Shown: positions 18,404 through 27,406 of the stretch, in pieces
Layout: the number at the start of each line of letters is the position of its first letter
Numbering within the stretch: position 1 is the first letter of the stretch
Origin: Marinobacterium_A aestuariivivens
Lineage (GTDB): Bacteria > Pseudomonadota > Gammaproteobacteria > Pseudomonadales > Balneatricaceae
Length of the DNA stretch: 64,000 nucleotides
Direction: 5' to 3'
Assembly (NCBI RefSeq): GCF_042661465.1
Contig: NZ_JBHSWE010000001.1
Span: forward strand, 3,596,001 to 3,660,000
Program-made: the position numbers and the translations under genes
The notes under the pieces: model-generated
Told to the model about the DNA's origin: nothing
The model's database searches: none
What the model saw: only the letters and a program-made list of their open reading frames with translations

Positions 18404-21400
18404 ATGCGCTGTGCCGGCTGCGGGTTCGATAATCCCCAGGGAGCCAGGTTCTGCAATCAGTGCGGCGGCGCGCTGGTGCACAGCTGTCCCCGCTGCGGCC
18501 ATACGCTGAGGCCGACCGCCAAGTTCTGCGACGAGTGCGGAACCGCGCTGGTGCAGGCGGCCGCCGGCACGGTCGCGCCCCCGGTTACCCTCGCCCCCAT
18601 CCACTACACGCCCCAGCATCTTGCAGAGCGGATCATGGCGGAACAGGCGGCGTTCAAGGCGCGCGGCGATAGCGGAGGCGAGCGCAAGATCGTCACGGCG
18701 CTGTTCGCCGATATGGCCGGTTCCACCGCGCTGATCCAGAACCTCGACCCGGAAGAGGTCCGCAGCCTGATCGACCCGATCCTGGCATTGATGATGGAGG
18801 CGGTGCATCACTACGAGGGCTATGTCGCCAAGTCGCTGGGGGACGGTATCCTGGCGCTGTTCGGCGCGCCCATCGCCCACGAAGATCACCCGCAGCGGGC
18901 GCTCTATGCCGCATTGCGGATGCAGGAAGCGATGCGTCGCTATGCCGACCGGGTGCGTTTGGAAAAGGAGATCCCGCTGCAGATTCGTGTCGGCGTCCAC
19001 ACCGGGGAGGTGGTGGTGCGCTCGATCCATACCGAGGACCTGCGCACCGACTACGAGCCGGTCGGGCAGTCCATTCATCTGGCCTCCCGGATGGAAGGGA
19101 TAGCGACCCCCGGCTCCATTGTGGTCAGCGATGCCACCCATCGTCTTGCCGAAGGCTATTTCGAGTTCAAGGCGCTGGGAGCCATTCCGGTCAAGGGCGT
19201 GACCGAGCCGCTCAGCGTCTACGAAGTACTGGGCAGCGGGCCGCTGCGCACCCGGCTACAGGTCGCGGCACGCCGCGGACTTGCACCTTTCGTTGGGCGC
19301 CAGCCCGAGCTCGGGCAGCTGTCCCATGCGCTCGAGCAGGCCCGGAACTCGCACGGTCAGGTGGTCGGGGTGGTGGGGGAGCCGGGCGTCGGCAAGTCGC
19401 GGCTGTTCTACGAGTTCCGGCCCCGCGCGCAGCAGGACTGCCTGGTGCTGGAAACCTTCTCGGTCTCCCACGGCAAGGCCTTTGCCTATCTGCCGCTGAT
19501 CGAGCTGTTGAAGACGTACCTGCAGATCGGTCAGCAGGATGATGAACGGCGTCGACGTGAAAAGGTCACCGGCAAGGTGCTGACGCTGGATCGGCAGCTC
19601 GAAGACAGCCTGCCCTATCTCTTTTATCTGCTGGGTATGGCCGAGTCGAATTCGTCGCTGTCGCAGATGGATGCGCAGCTGCGGCGCCAGCGGACCTTCG
19701 ATGCGATCAGGCGGCTGCTGATGCGCGAGAGCCTCGATCAACCGCTGGTGGTAATCTTCGAAGATCTGCAGTGGCTGGACAGCGAAACCGGTGCTTTTCT
19801 GGATTACCTGGTCGACGGCATCGCCAGCACCCGGCTGCTGCTGCTGGTCAATTACCGCCCCGAATACCGGCACGACTGGGGGTGCCGCAGTTATTACACC
19901 CAGCTGAGGCTGGATCCACTGGGGCAGGCCGAAGCCGAAGAGTTGCTCAGCTCCCTGCTTGGGGACGACCGCTCGCTGGCAGCGATCAAGCCACTGATCA
20001 TGGCGCAGACAGAAGGGAACCCCTTTTTCCTCGAAGAGGTGGTGCAGACGCTCGTCGAAGAGCAGGTCCTGCTCGGTGAACCCGGGCACTATCGGCTCGA
20101 ACAGGCACCCGAAACGTTGCATATCCCGACCACGGTACAGGGTGTGCTGACTTCACGTATTGACAGGCTGGACTCCGACGAGAAAGAACTGCTGCAGACG
20201 CTTGCGGTGATCGGCAAGGAGTTCCCCTGGAGCCTGGTGCTGCAGGTGGTGGAACGGCCGGAAGAGGAACTGCGACGCCTGCTGTCCCATCTTCAGGCTG
20301 GCGAATTCCTCTATGAGCGGCCGGCCTTTCCGGAGGTGGAATATACCTTCAAGCACGGCCTGACCCAGGAGGTCGCCTACGGATCTCTGCTGACGGAGCG
20401 CCGCAGCGCCCTGCACGAGCGCAGTGCGCAGGCGATCGAGGCGCTGTTTCCCGACCAGCTTGAGGAGCGTTGTAACGAGCTGGCCCATCACTACAGCCGC
20501 AGCGGCAACGTGCCGAAAGCCGTGGAATATCTGCAGCGTGCCGGCGAACAGGCGCTGCATCGCTCCGCCAACAGCGAGGCGCTGGAACATCTGGGCGCGG
20601 CACTGGCGCTGCTCGCGCGCCTGCCCGATACGCCCGAACGGCAACGACAGGAGCTGGGGCTGCAGCTGGCACTGGGACCGGTCTGGATGGCGATCAAGGG
20701 CTATGCGGCCAGCGAAGTGGATACGACCTACAGCCGGGCGCTGGCACTGGGTGAACAGGTCGGGGATGCGCCCGGGCGCTTTGCCGCCCTCTTCGGGCTG
20801 GATGCCTATTATCTGGTAGGCGGCGCGCTGCAGCCGGCCCGGGAGATGGCCGAACGCTTGCTCCAGCTGGCCGAACGCGAGCAGGATACCGACTTCCTGC
20901 TCGAGGCCTGTGGCGCGGTCGGTGTCGTGCTGTTTCCGTTGGGTGAGCTGGAGCCGACCCGCGAACATCTGGAGCAGGGGCTTGCGCTCTATGATCCCCG
21001 GCAGCACCGTTCCCACGCTTTTCTCTATGGCCTGGATCCGGGGGTACTCTGCCTCTGCTATCTGGCGCTGACGCTGGAACTGATGGGAGAGTCGGCGCAG
21101 GCGCGGGCGAAGAACGATGAGGCGCTGACACTGGCTCAGCAACTTGCCCATCCCATCAGTCTGGCATTTGCCCTCGACTTTGCCGGCGAGCTCCACCTGT
21201 TTCGGCAGGAGGGCGCGCAGGCGCAGGCGCGTGCGGAGGCCGCCATAGAGCTGTCGGCCGAGCAGGGGTTTTCGTACTGGCTGGCGCATGGTTGCATTCT
21301 TCAAGGCTGGGCACTGGCTGAACAGGGCGATTGCGATGCCGGGGTCGAGCAGGTCCGGCAGGGATTGGCGGCCTATCGCGCGACAGGTTCGGAAATGTTT

Positions 21401-21820
21401 GTGACCCATTTCCTTGGGCTCTTGGCCGATATCCTCCACCGAGCCGGGCAGACCGCAGAAGCGCTGCCGGTGCTGGACGAAGCGCTGGCGCTGGTGGAAC
21501 GCACCCGGGAACGTTTCTACGAGGCTGAACTGTACCGCCTCAGAGGTGAGTGCCTGCTGGAAACGCCACCTGCGCCTGCTGTCGGGGACGAAACGCCCGA
21601 AGGCTGTTTTCTGAAGGCGATCGAGGTGGCGCGAGGGCAGGGCGCGCGGCTGCTGGAGTGGCGGGCGATGCTGTCGTTGGCGCGACTGCGGCTGCGGCAG
21701 AGCAGGGACGAGGATGCACGGGAGCTATTGAATGAGCTGTGCAAGGTCAATCCTGAAAATGGCGGGGCTCTTGTCGATACTGCCAGGGCTTTGCTGGGGC
21801 CGTTGGATGAAGTGAAGTGA
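18404..21820 (+). CDS. Zinc-ribbon, class III nucleotide cyclase, AAA ATPase and TPR signalling protein
   Basis: A 1138-residue multidomain protein. Residues 3-48 form two CxxC zinc ribbons (CAGCG, CNQCGG, CPRCG, CDECG). About residues 90-275 are a class III adenylate/guanylate cyclase catalytic domain (VTALFADMAGSTALIQ, YVAKSLGDGILALFG). An AAA/STAND-like ATPase follows, with Walker A GEPGVGKS near residue 325 and Walker B VVIFEDLQWLD near 448. The remaining 500 residues are helical TPR-like repeats. The first Asp of the cyclase metal pair and the GDG loop are present. Such proteins are predicted sensors; the signal and product (cAMP or cGMP) are unknown. The frame is intact over 3.4 kb. Confidence 0.85.
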   Translation: MRCAGCGFDNPQGARFCNQCGGALVHSCPRCGHTLRPTAKFCDECGTALVQAAAGTVAPPVTLAPIHYTPQHLAERIMAEQAAFKARGDSGGERKIVTALFADMAGSTALIQNLDPEEVRSLIDPILALMMEAVHHYEGYVAKSLGDGILALFGAPIAHEDHPQRALYAALRMQEAMRRYADRVRLEKEIPLQIRVGVHTGEVVVRSIHTEDLRTDYEPVGQSIHLASRMEGIATPGSIVVSDATHRLAEGYFEFKALGAIPVKGVTEPLSVYEVLGSGPLRTRLQVAARRGLAPFVGRQPELGQLSHALEQARNSHGQVVGVVGEPGVGKSRLFYEFRPRAQQDCLVLETFSVSHGKAFAYLPLIELLKTYLQIGQQDDERRRREKVTGKVLTLDRQLEDSLPYLFYLLGMAESNSSLSQMDAQLRRQRTFDAIRRLLMRESLDQPLVVIFEDLQWLDSETGAFLDYLVDGIASTRLLLLVNYRPEYRHDWGCRSYYTQLRLDPLGQAEAEELLSSLLGDDRSLAAIKPLIMAQTEGNPFFLEEVVQTLVEEQVLLGEPGHYRLEQAPETLHIPTTVQGVLTSRIDRLDSDEKELLQTLAVIGKEFPWSLVLQVVERPEEELRRLLSHLQAGEFLYERPAFPEVEYTFKHGLTQEVAYGSLLTERRSALHERSAQAIEALFPDQLEERCNELAHHYSRSGNVPKAVEYLQRAGEQALHRSANSEALEHLGAALALLARLPDTPERQRQELGLQLALGPVWMAIKGYAASEVDTTYSRALALGEQVGDAPGRFAALFGLDAYYLVGGALQPAREMAERLLQLAEREQDTDFLLEACGAVGVVLFPLGELEPTREHLEQGLALYDPRQHRSHAFLYGLDPGVLCLCYLALTLELMGESAQARAKNDEALTLAQQLAHPISLAFALDFAGELHLFRQEGAQAQARAEAAIELSAEQGFSYWLAHGCILQGWALAEQGDCDAGVEQVRQGLAAYRATGSEMFVTHFLGLLADILHRAGQTAEALPVLDEALALVERTRERFYEAELYRLRGECLLETPPAPAVGDETPEGCFLKAIEVARGQGARLLEWRAMLSLARLRLRQSRDEDARELLNELCKVNPENGGALVDTARALLGPLDEVK

Positions 21821-21917
21821 GGTGGTTGGAATGAGGCTGAATGTTTCCGGCACGACGCGGTCACTTCTCATAGGAGGAGGTATTTACTCCCTACGTTGCT
21901 ATTAATAACCCGCCGGG

Positions 21918-22403
21918 TTAATAACTATTCAGGGCTAGAATAGCGGCCCGATGAATAATGCGTGCATCGTCCAAAGCACGATGTGTACGATGATCTTTGG
22001 CTTCTTTTAACTCATCAAAACGGGTAACGAAAGTTTTTAGGTTGCTACTGTCCAGAAGTGTGTTGATATCCATAACATAAAATTTTTGTTCGCGACCCAC
22101 CGTTTCGAATAAGCGGCGTAACCAGAAACTGTCCCAGTCTTCATGATCGGAATACACTATCTTAGACGCCAATAGTTCGTTAAGCTCCTTTGCTACTACG
22201 TCTACCGATTTGCCTTTCTCGTAGAGATCCTGGCGCGAAAGACCGTGCAACGCTTCTGATTTTACGTTCCAGTGTTCCCAGGATTCTTCAGGGATAATAA
22301 GCCTTTGATACTCTTGCTCGCCGTTAACCAAGCCAATCTCAATCGGATAACTGATTGGACTCAGGCCACTGGCTTCAATGTCCAAGATCCATAAATCATC
22401 CAT
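21918..22403 (-). CDS. DEDD-type 3'-5' exonuclease-like protein
   Basis: A 161-residue protein of the DnaQ-like exonuclease fold. It shows ExoI LDIEASG, ExoII-like VYSDHEDWDSFWLRR and ExoIII HRALDDARII, giving the DEDDh pattern. It is much shorter than the polymerase III epsilon subunit and has no extra domain. The gene overlaps the upstream PNPOx-like gene by eight bases and lies in an AT-richer block. Role unknown; it could act on short DNA or RNA. Confidence 0.75.
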   Translation of the reverse strand: MDDLWILDIEASGLSPISYPIEIGLVNGEQEYQRLIIPEESWEHWNVKSEALHGLSRQDLYEKGKSVDVVAKELNELLASKIVYSDHEDWDSFWLRRLFETVGREQKFYVMDINTLLDSSNLKTFVTRFDELKEAKDHRTHRALDDARIIHRAAILALNSY

Positions 22404-23013
22404 CTTTCGACTCTTTCAGCAGGCGCACTTTCTCTTCCAGTTCTGCGATCCGCAGATCTCGCTCATGTAATAGTTTTTCTACATCCTCTCGATCATACCG
22501 CTGCGGAATATATTGTGGGCAGTTGCGATCCCAGGCCTCAACGGTAAATATAAAAACCTGTTCCGATCGTGTTCTATATTCATCCCGGCTGGACATCAGT
22601 CCCTCCAAAAGCCCTGGCTGATCCTCTACCACTTTTGCAATTCCCCAGATTTTGACTCGCGTCCTATTGACGTAATCAATTAAGAAGATAAAAGCCTTGG
22701 AGTTTTCTGTTAAATTTCCTTGACTGATGAACTGCTTGTTCCCCTTGAAGTCTGCAAATGCGAGGGTTTTCCTGTCGATAACCTTCAGAAAACCCGGAGG
22801 ACCGCCGCGATGCTGGATGTAAGGCTGACCGTTGGCATTGGCGGTCGCCAGAAAGAAACTCCTCTGCGCAGCTACATAATCAGCCAGATCAGGCGTGATT
22901 TCCGTTTGCCAACTTCCGTTTTCTTCCATTTTAGCGTAAATTTTCCTGGACCCCTTTCGAGACTGAATTGCCTTCACAGAATCTGTAAATGCAATATCGC
23001 TTACATAGGTCAA
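22396..23013 (-). CDS. Pyridoxamine 5'-phosphate oxidase-family flavin protein
   Basis: A 205-residue protein with the split-barrel PNPOx-like fold, seen in SFFLATANANGQPYIQHRGGPPGFLKVID-type spacing and FADFKGNKQF. It ends in a charged, probably coiled-coil tail (LRIAELEEKVRLLKES). The family binds FMN, F420 or haem and often reduces or detoxifies small molecules. It lies in a leftward cluster with NTF2-like and AhpD-like genes, which points to electrophile or oxidant stress. Specific activity is not assignable. Confidence 0.78.
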   Translation of the reverse strand: MTYVSDIAFTDSVKAIQSRKGSRKIYAKMEENGSWQTEITPDLADYVAAQRSFFLATANANGQPYIQHRGGPPGFLKVIDRKTLAFADFKGNKQFISQGNLTENSKAFIFLIDYVNRTRVKIWGIAKVVEDQPGLLEGLMSSRDEYRTRSEQVFIFTVEAWDRNCPQYIPQRYDREDVEKLLHERDLRIAELEEKVRLLKESKDG

Positions 23014-23031
23014 CCTTACTTACCTCTTTCT

Positions 23032-23499
23032 CTAAAGGCCGAGGTCACTCAGCCCGGGGTGATCATCAGGACGGCGACCAATAGTCCAATGAAACTTTCG
23101 GTCTTCAGCGTTGATCGCATGCTCATTAATGCTGGCTATTCGACGACGCATCAGACCGTTGTCTTCAAATTCCCAATTTTCATTACCATAGGCACGAAAC
23201 CACTGTCCGGAGTCATCGTGGAATTCATAGGAAAAACGAACCGCAATTCGATTTTCAGTAAACGCCCATAGTTCTTTGATGAGACGGTAGTCAAGCTCAC
23301 GGGTCCATTTGCGAGTCAGCAGTTGCACTATTTCTTCGCGCCCTGACGCAAACTCTGCTCGATTACGCCAAAAGCAGTTCTCGGTATATGCTAGAGCCAC
23401 TTTCTGTGGATCACGTCCGTTCCAGCCATCTTCAGCAAGCCGGATTTTCTCAATTGCCGTTTCCTTGTTAAAAGGCGGTACAGGGGGCCTGGACATCAT
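23032..23499 (-). CDS. NTF2-like protein, DUF1348 type
   Basis: A 155-residue cone-shaped NTF2-like fold protein (PQKVALAYTENCFWRNRAEF, WAFTENRIAVRFSYEFHDD, FRAYGNENWEF). The start is one of two adjacent ATGs at 23494-23499 (MMSRPPVPPF), with an AGGAGAAT ribosome site upstream. Members of the DUF1348/SnoaL-like group have no established reaction. It lies between the AhpD-like and PNPOx-like genes in the same direction and is probably co-transcribed with both. Confidence 0.8.
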   Translation of the reverse strand: MMSRPPVPPFNKETAIEKIRLAEDGWNGRDPQKVALAYTENCFWRNRAEFASGREEIVQLLTRKWTRELDYRLIKELWAFTENRIAVRFSYEFHDDSGQWFRAYGNENWEFEDNGLMRRRIASINEHAINAEDRKFHWTIGRRPDDHPGLSDLGL

Positions 23500-23554
23500 G
23501 CATTCTCCTATTAGAAGGTGCCGGGGGTGACGAGGACGCCACCCCCGCACTATT

Positions 23555-24103
23555 CTAGGCCGCCAGCGTACCGACAGCCGGGAAGTCGATTTCGGTACCC
23601 AGAACTTCATTGATGTAGTTAGTGAGCGTGTTCAGTGCAACGTGGCCCACGATCTCTACGATCTCGGCGTCGCTATAACCGGCAGCACGAACAGCCTCGA
23701 AGTCGCTGTCAGAAACCTTGCCGCGATTGTTCGCAATTTTGACGGCGAAGCTGACAGCGATTGCGGCTTTTTCGTCACCGGAGGTGCCACGGCGATTGGC
23801 TTCAATCTCTGCGGCGCTTAGCTTGGCCAGGTTGGAAGCAAGATATTGATGTGCGGCGAGGCAGTAATTGCAACCATTGACCTCGGCAACAGCAAGGGCA
23901 ATGCGCTCACGTGTCTGGGCGTCCAGTAATCCTTTGCCTAGTGCGCCATTCAGACCGAGGTAGCCCTCCAGTGTCTGTGAGCTGTTGGCGACAATACGAA
24001 ACAAGTTGGGAACACTGCCTAGAAGATTGTTGACCGCTTCCAGTGATGCTCTGGAAGCTTCCGGTGCATCCGCAATAGATGCCGGGGTAGGGATACGGGA
24101 CAT
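23555..24103 (-). CDS. AhpD-like carboxymuconolactone decarboxylase-family protein
   Basis: A 182-residue helical protein with the peroxidase-type active-site motif EVNGCNYCLAAH (CxxC followed by His), as in AhpD-like alkylhydroperoxidases. It heads the leftward cluster and is divergent from a LysR gene, a common arrangement for stress-inducible operons. Antioxidant or quinone/electrophile detoxification is inferred from family and neighbours. Confidence 0.85.
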   Translation of the reverse strand: MSRIPTPASIADAPEASRASLEAVNNLLGSVPNLFRIVANSSQTLEGYLGLNGALGKGLLDAQTRERIALAVAEVNGCNYCLAAHQYLASNLAKLSAAEIEANRRGTSGDEKAAIAVSFAVKIANNRGKVSDSDFEAVRAAGYSDAEIVEIVGHVALNTLTNYINEVLGTEIDFPAVGTLAA

Positions 24104-24232
24104 GGTTAACTCCTATGTACTCTTTGAATGGAGAACCCAGTATATAATTGAGTTTTATGAATATAATTAGAGAAAAAGTAAATTATCTATTACACTATTT
24201 GAAATAATTGTTCAGCTAAAATGTGATGTGTC

Positions 24233-25138
24233 ATGGATAAGCTTGAAGCAATGCGGGTTTTCATCGAGGTCGCGGAATGTAAGAGTTTTGTCGGGGCCAG
24301 CCGCAAGCTTGATCTGTCGCCCCCAGCGGTAACCCGGTCTATCGCTCAGCTTGAGCATGCCCTGGGTGTGCGTCTGTTCAATAGAACCACCCGTCATGTT
24401 CGCCTCACAGATTCGGGGGCCCGTTTTTTCGAAGACGCCAAGCGCATATTGGAAGATGTCGAACAGGCCGTGGCAACGGCATCAGGAAGTTACGCCGAGC
24501 CGAAAGGGGTCTTATCTGTCACTGCCCCAGTCTTGTTTGGACAGATACATATAGCGCCTATTCTGACGGAATATTTGCAGCAGAATCCGTCTGTAGTAGT
24601 AAGAGCGGTTTTCTACGATCGCATTAGCAATATTATCGATGAGGGTTTGGACGTAGCTATCCGGATTGGCCATCTTAAGGACTCAAGTATTTATGCCATT
24701 CCAGTTGGAAGCGTTCAGCGGCTTGTGTGCGCTTCGCCCATTTATTTAGAAAAACATGGCATGCCCAAGTATCCTTCGGATCTTACAGATCATGAAATTA
24801 TTCAGGCTTCGACGGTTGAGCCTTCAACGACCTGGCAGTTTGAATCATCGATAGGCAAGGAATCCATAAAAGTTTCTCCGCGCCTGCAATGTTCCCAGAA
24901 TGGAGCTGCAATAGCTGCGGCCAAACAAGGCTTTGGGATCACCCGTCTAATGTCCTATCAGATTGGTGAGGAATTAAAAAACGGATCTTTGATACGCATA
25001 TTACGTGACTACGAAACCAAACCACTTCCGGTCAGCATCATTCATCTCGAAGGGCGGCAGGCCAACGCAAAGATCCGATCGTTTATCGACCTTGCTATCA
25101 CTCGATTAAGGGCTAATCCCTATATAGACCATTACTAA
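24233..25138 (+). CDS. LysR-family transcriptional regulator, divergent from AhpD-like gene
   Basis: A 301-residue LysR protein (FIEVAECKSFVGASRKLDLS, AVTRSIAQLEHALGVRLFNR) of the subgroup with a LSVTAPVLFGQIHIAPIL effector-domain start. It is transcribed away from the AhpD/NTF2/PNPOx/exonuclease cluster across an AT-rich 129-base gap that contains ATAATTGAG-type repeats. Regulation of that cluster is the obvious hypothesis. Codon use is AT-richer than in the flanking regions. Confidence 0.88.
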   Translation: MDKLEAMRVFIEVAECKSFVGASRKLDLSPPAVTRSIAQLEHALGVRLFNRTTRHVRLTDSGARFFEDAKRILEDVEQAVATASGSYAEPKGVLSVTAPVLFGQIHIAPILTEYLQQNPSVVVRAVFYDRISNIIDEGLDVAIRIGHLKDSSIYAIPVGSVQRLVCASPIYLEKHGMPKYPSDLTDHEIIQASTVEPSTTWQFESSIGKESIKVSPRLQCSQNGAAIAAAKQGFGITRLMSYQIGEELKNGSLIRILRDYETKPLPVSIIHLEGRQANAKIRSFIDLAITRLRANPYIDHY

Positions 25139-25260
25139 ATAGGTCACTAATTTACGCGCCGATCCCTATAATACGTGCAGCCTGAGCTATGCATAACCTA
25201 TATCTACCACTAGTTTTCCCATGCTATCTGACAGTTTGAGGCGGCGTGTTGAAATAGAAT

Positions 25261-25290
25261 AAGGGCCGATAAGCTGGCTTATCGGCCCTT
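25261..25290. terminator. Strong bidirectional hairpin
   Basis: A perfect 14-bp stem AAGGGCCGATAAGC / GCTTATCGGCCCTT with a 2-base centre lies between the convergent LysR and choline dehydrogenase genes. It should terminate transcription from both sides. Confidence 0.8.
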
Positions 25291-25377
25291 CCTCACGCCT
25301 TACGACTCAGGTCCTGACCGCGCTCTCCGGCAGAAAAACCCGCTTAACGATCAGCCTCTGGCCAGCCGGACGGCCCG

Positions 25378-27062
25378 TCAGACCTCCACCTTGCGCGCCG
25401 GCGCATGGGGGCGCTGCTGCGTCTCCCAGCCTTCGACCAGACCGACCTCGACGTCGGCCGGCGCCAGCGGCTGACGGCCGCGGACCAGGTCCGAGGCGCG
25501 TTCGGCCAGCATGATGGTCGGCGCGTTGAGGTTGCCGTTGGTTTCGCTGGGGAACACCGAGGAGTCGATCACGCGCAGGCCGGCGATGCCGCGCACACGC
25601 AGTTGCGAGTCCACCACCGCCATCTCGTCTTCGCCCATCTTGCAGGTGCCGCAGGGGTGGTAGGTGCTTTCGAGGTTGTCGCGCACGAAGGCGTCGATCT
25701 CGTCGTCGGTGCGCACGTCCGGTCCCGGGGCGATCTCGCCGTCGACATAGGGATCCATCGCCGGCTGGCCAATGATTTCCCGAGTCAGGCGCACGCACTT
25801 GCGGAAGCCTTCGCGGTCCTCCTCGCGTTCAAGGTAATTGAACTGAATGGCCGGATGGGTTTCGGGGTCGGCCGAGACGGCGCGCACGTGGCCGCGGCTT
25901 TTCGGCTTGTTCGGGCCGGTCAGCACCATGAAACCGTGGCCCTTGATCGGTGAATGGCCGTCGTAGCGCATCGCCGCCGGCAGGAAGTGGAACTGCACAT
26001 CCGGCCACTTGAGCCCCGCCTCCGAGCGGATGAAGCCGCACGACTCGAAATGGTTGGTGGCGCCGAGGCCGTCCTTGCGCAGCATCCAGCGGGCACCGAT
26101 CAGCGCCTTGCTCAGCAGGTCCATCTTGTTGTTCAACGTGATCGGCTGCTTGCACTTGAACTGGATATAGATTTCCGCATGGTCCTGCAGGTTCTCGCCG
26201 ACGCCGGGAGTTCATGCAACTGACCGATGCCGGCGTCGCGCAACACCTGAGCGGGGCCGATACCGGACAGCTGCAGCAGGTGGGGCGAGCCGATCGGGCC
26301 GGCCGACAGCAGTACCTCGCGATTACAATGCACCGTATGGGTGCGGCCGCCGCATGCGTATTCGACACCGGTGGCCCGCTTGCCGTCGAGGAGGATTCTG
26401 CGTGTCATTGCATGGGTGACCACGGTCAGGTTGGGGCGGCTCATCGCGGGGCGCAGATAGGCATTGGCCGTCGACCAGCGCACGCCGTTCTTGACCGTCA
26501 TGTGCATCGGGCCGAAACCCTCCTGCATCTGGCCGTTGCAGTCGTCGGTCTTGATATAGCCCGCCTCCTCGCCGGCATCGATAAAGGCACGGTACAGCGG
26601 GTTCGCCATGTCGTTGCCATTGTTGGTATGCAGCGGGCCGCTGTCGCCACGGTAGCTGTCGCCGCCATGCTGGAAGGTTTCGGCCTTCCTGAAGTAGGGC
26701 AGGCAGTGTTTGTAGCCCCAGTCTTTCGCGCCCAGGCTCTCCCATTCATCGAAGTCGCAGGCATGGCCGCGAATGTAGACCAGACCATTGATCGACGAGG
26801 ACCCGCCCAGTACCTTGCCACGCGGACAGTGCACACGGCGCCCGTTCAGGTGGGGCTCGGGCACGGTCTCGTAGCGCCAGTTGTATTTTTTGGTGTTCAT
26901 CGGCATCGAAAAGGCTGTCGGCATCTGGATGATGACGCTTTTATCGCTGCCGCCGCACTCCAACAGCAGCACCGAGGTGTCGGGATCTTCCGTCAGCCGG
27001 TTGGCCAGTACACAACCGGCGGAACCCGCCCCGATGACGATGAAATCATAACGATCAGCCAT
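25378..27062 (-). CDS. betA: GMC oxidoreductase, choline dehydrogenase-like
   Basis: About 561 residues after repair, matching BetA length. FAD-binding FIVIGAGSAGCVLANRL lies at the N-terminus, GMC signature PRGKVLGGSSSINGLVY follows, and the catalytic segment is YHPCGTCKMG with SVFPSETNGNLNAPT near the end. BetA oxidises choline to betaine aldehyde at the membrane. The missing base at about 26205 splits it; adding it gives LHELPGVGENLQDHAE. The C-terminal tail (about 20 residues after LVEGWE) is family-typical. No betB, betI or betT is adjacent, so another alcohol substrate is possible. Confidence 0.82.
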
Positions 27063-27406
27063 GCTTGATACCCCTTATTCTCTTATTGGGTTGCCGGGTC
27101 CTTGCGCGCCCACGAGCCCGTTGTATTGATTGCGCTTCAGCCCGTCCTCAGTCCCTATTCTTGATGAGGATGACATCATTGATAAATATCGTTGTATCAA
27201 TCGATAAATTTATAAAAATAAATGTTTACGTCTCCAACCGCTCTTCTGTTACCGGCCGGCGCCTGCGCTCAATGCTTTGTTTTTTGTCAATGCAAGTATT
27301 GATAGATCGATATTTTTAAATGTTATGGGCTTTCCGATACTGACCATCAGAGGGTGTCAGGCGGCAGCCGACCCGGCCAACAACAAGCAGAAAGCAAGAG
27401 GCAGCG
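27063..27406. other. AT-rich divergent promoter region
   Basis: This 344-base region separates the betA-like and aldehyde dehydrogenase genes. From about 27170 it becomes AT-rich and contains several ATCGATA-type inverted motifs (TATCAATCGATAAATTTAT near 27205, GATAGATCGATATTTTTAAA near 27300). They could be regulator or promoter sites for either gene. I see no RNA gene or convincing small coding sequence. Confidence 0.5.
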
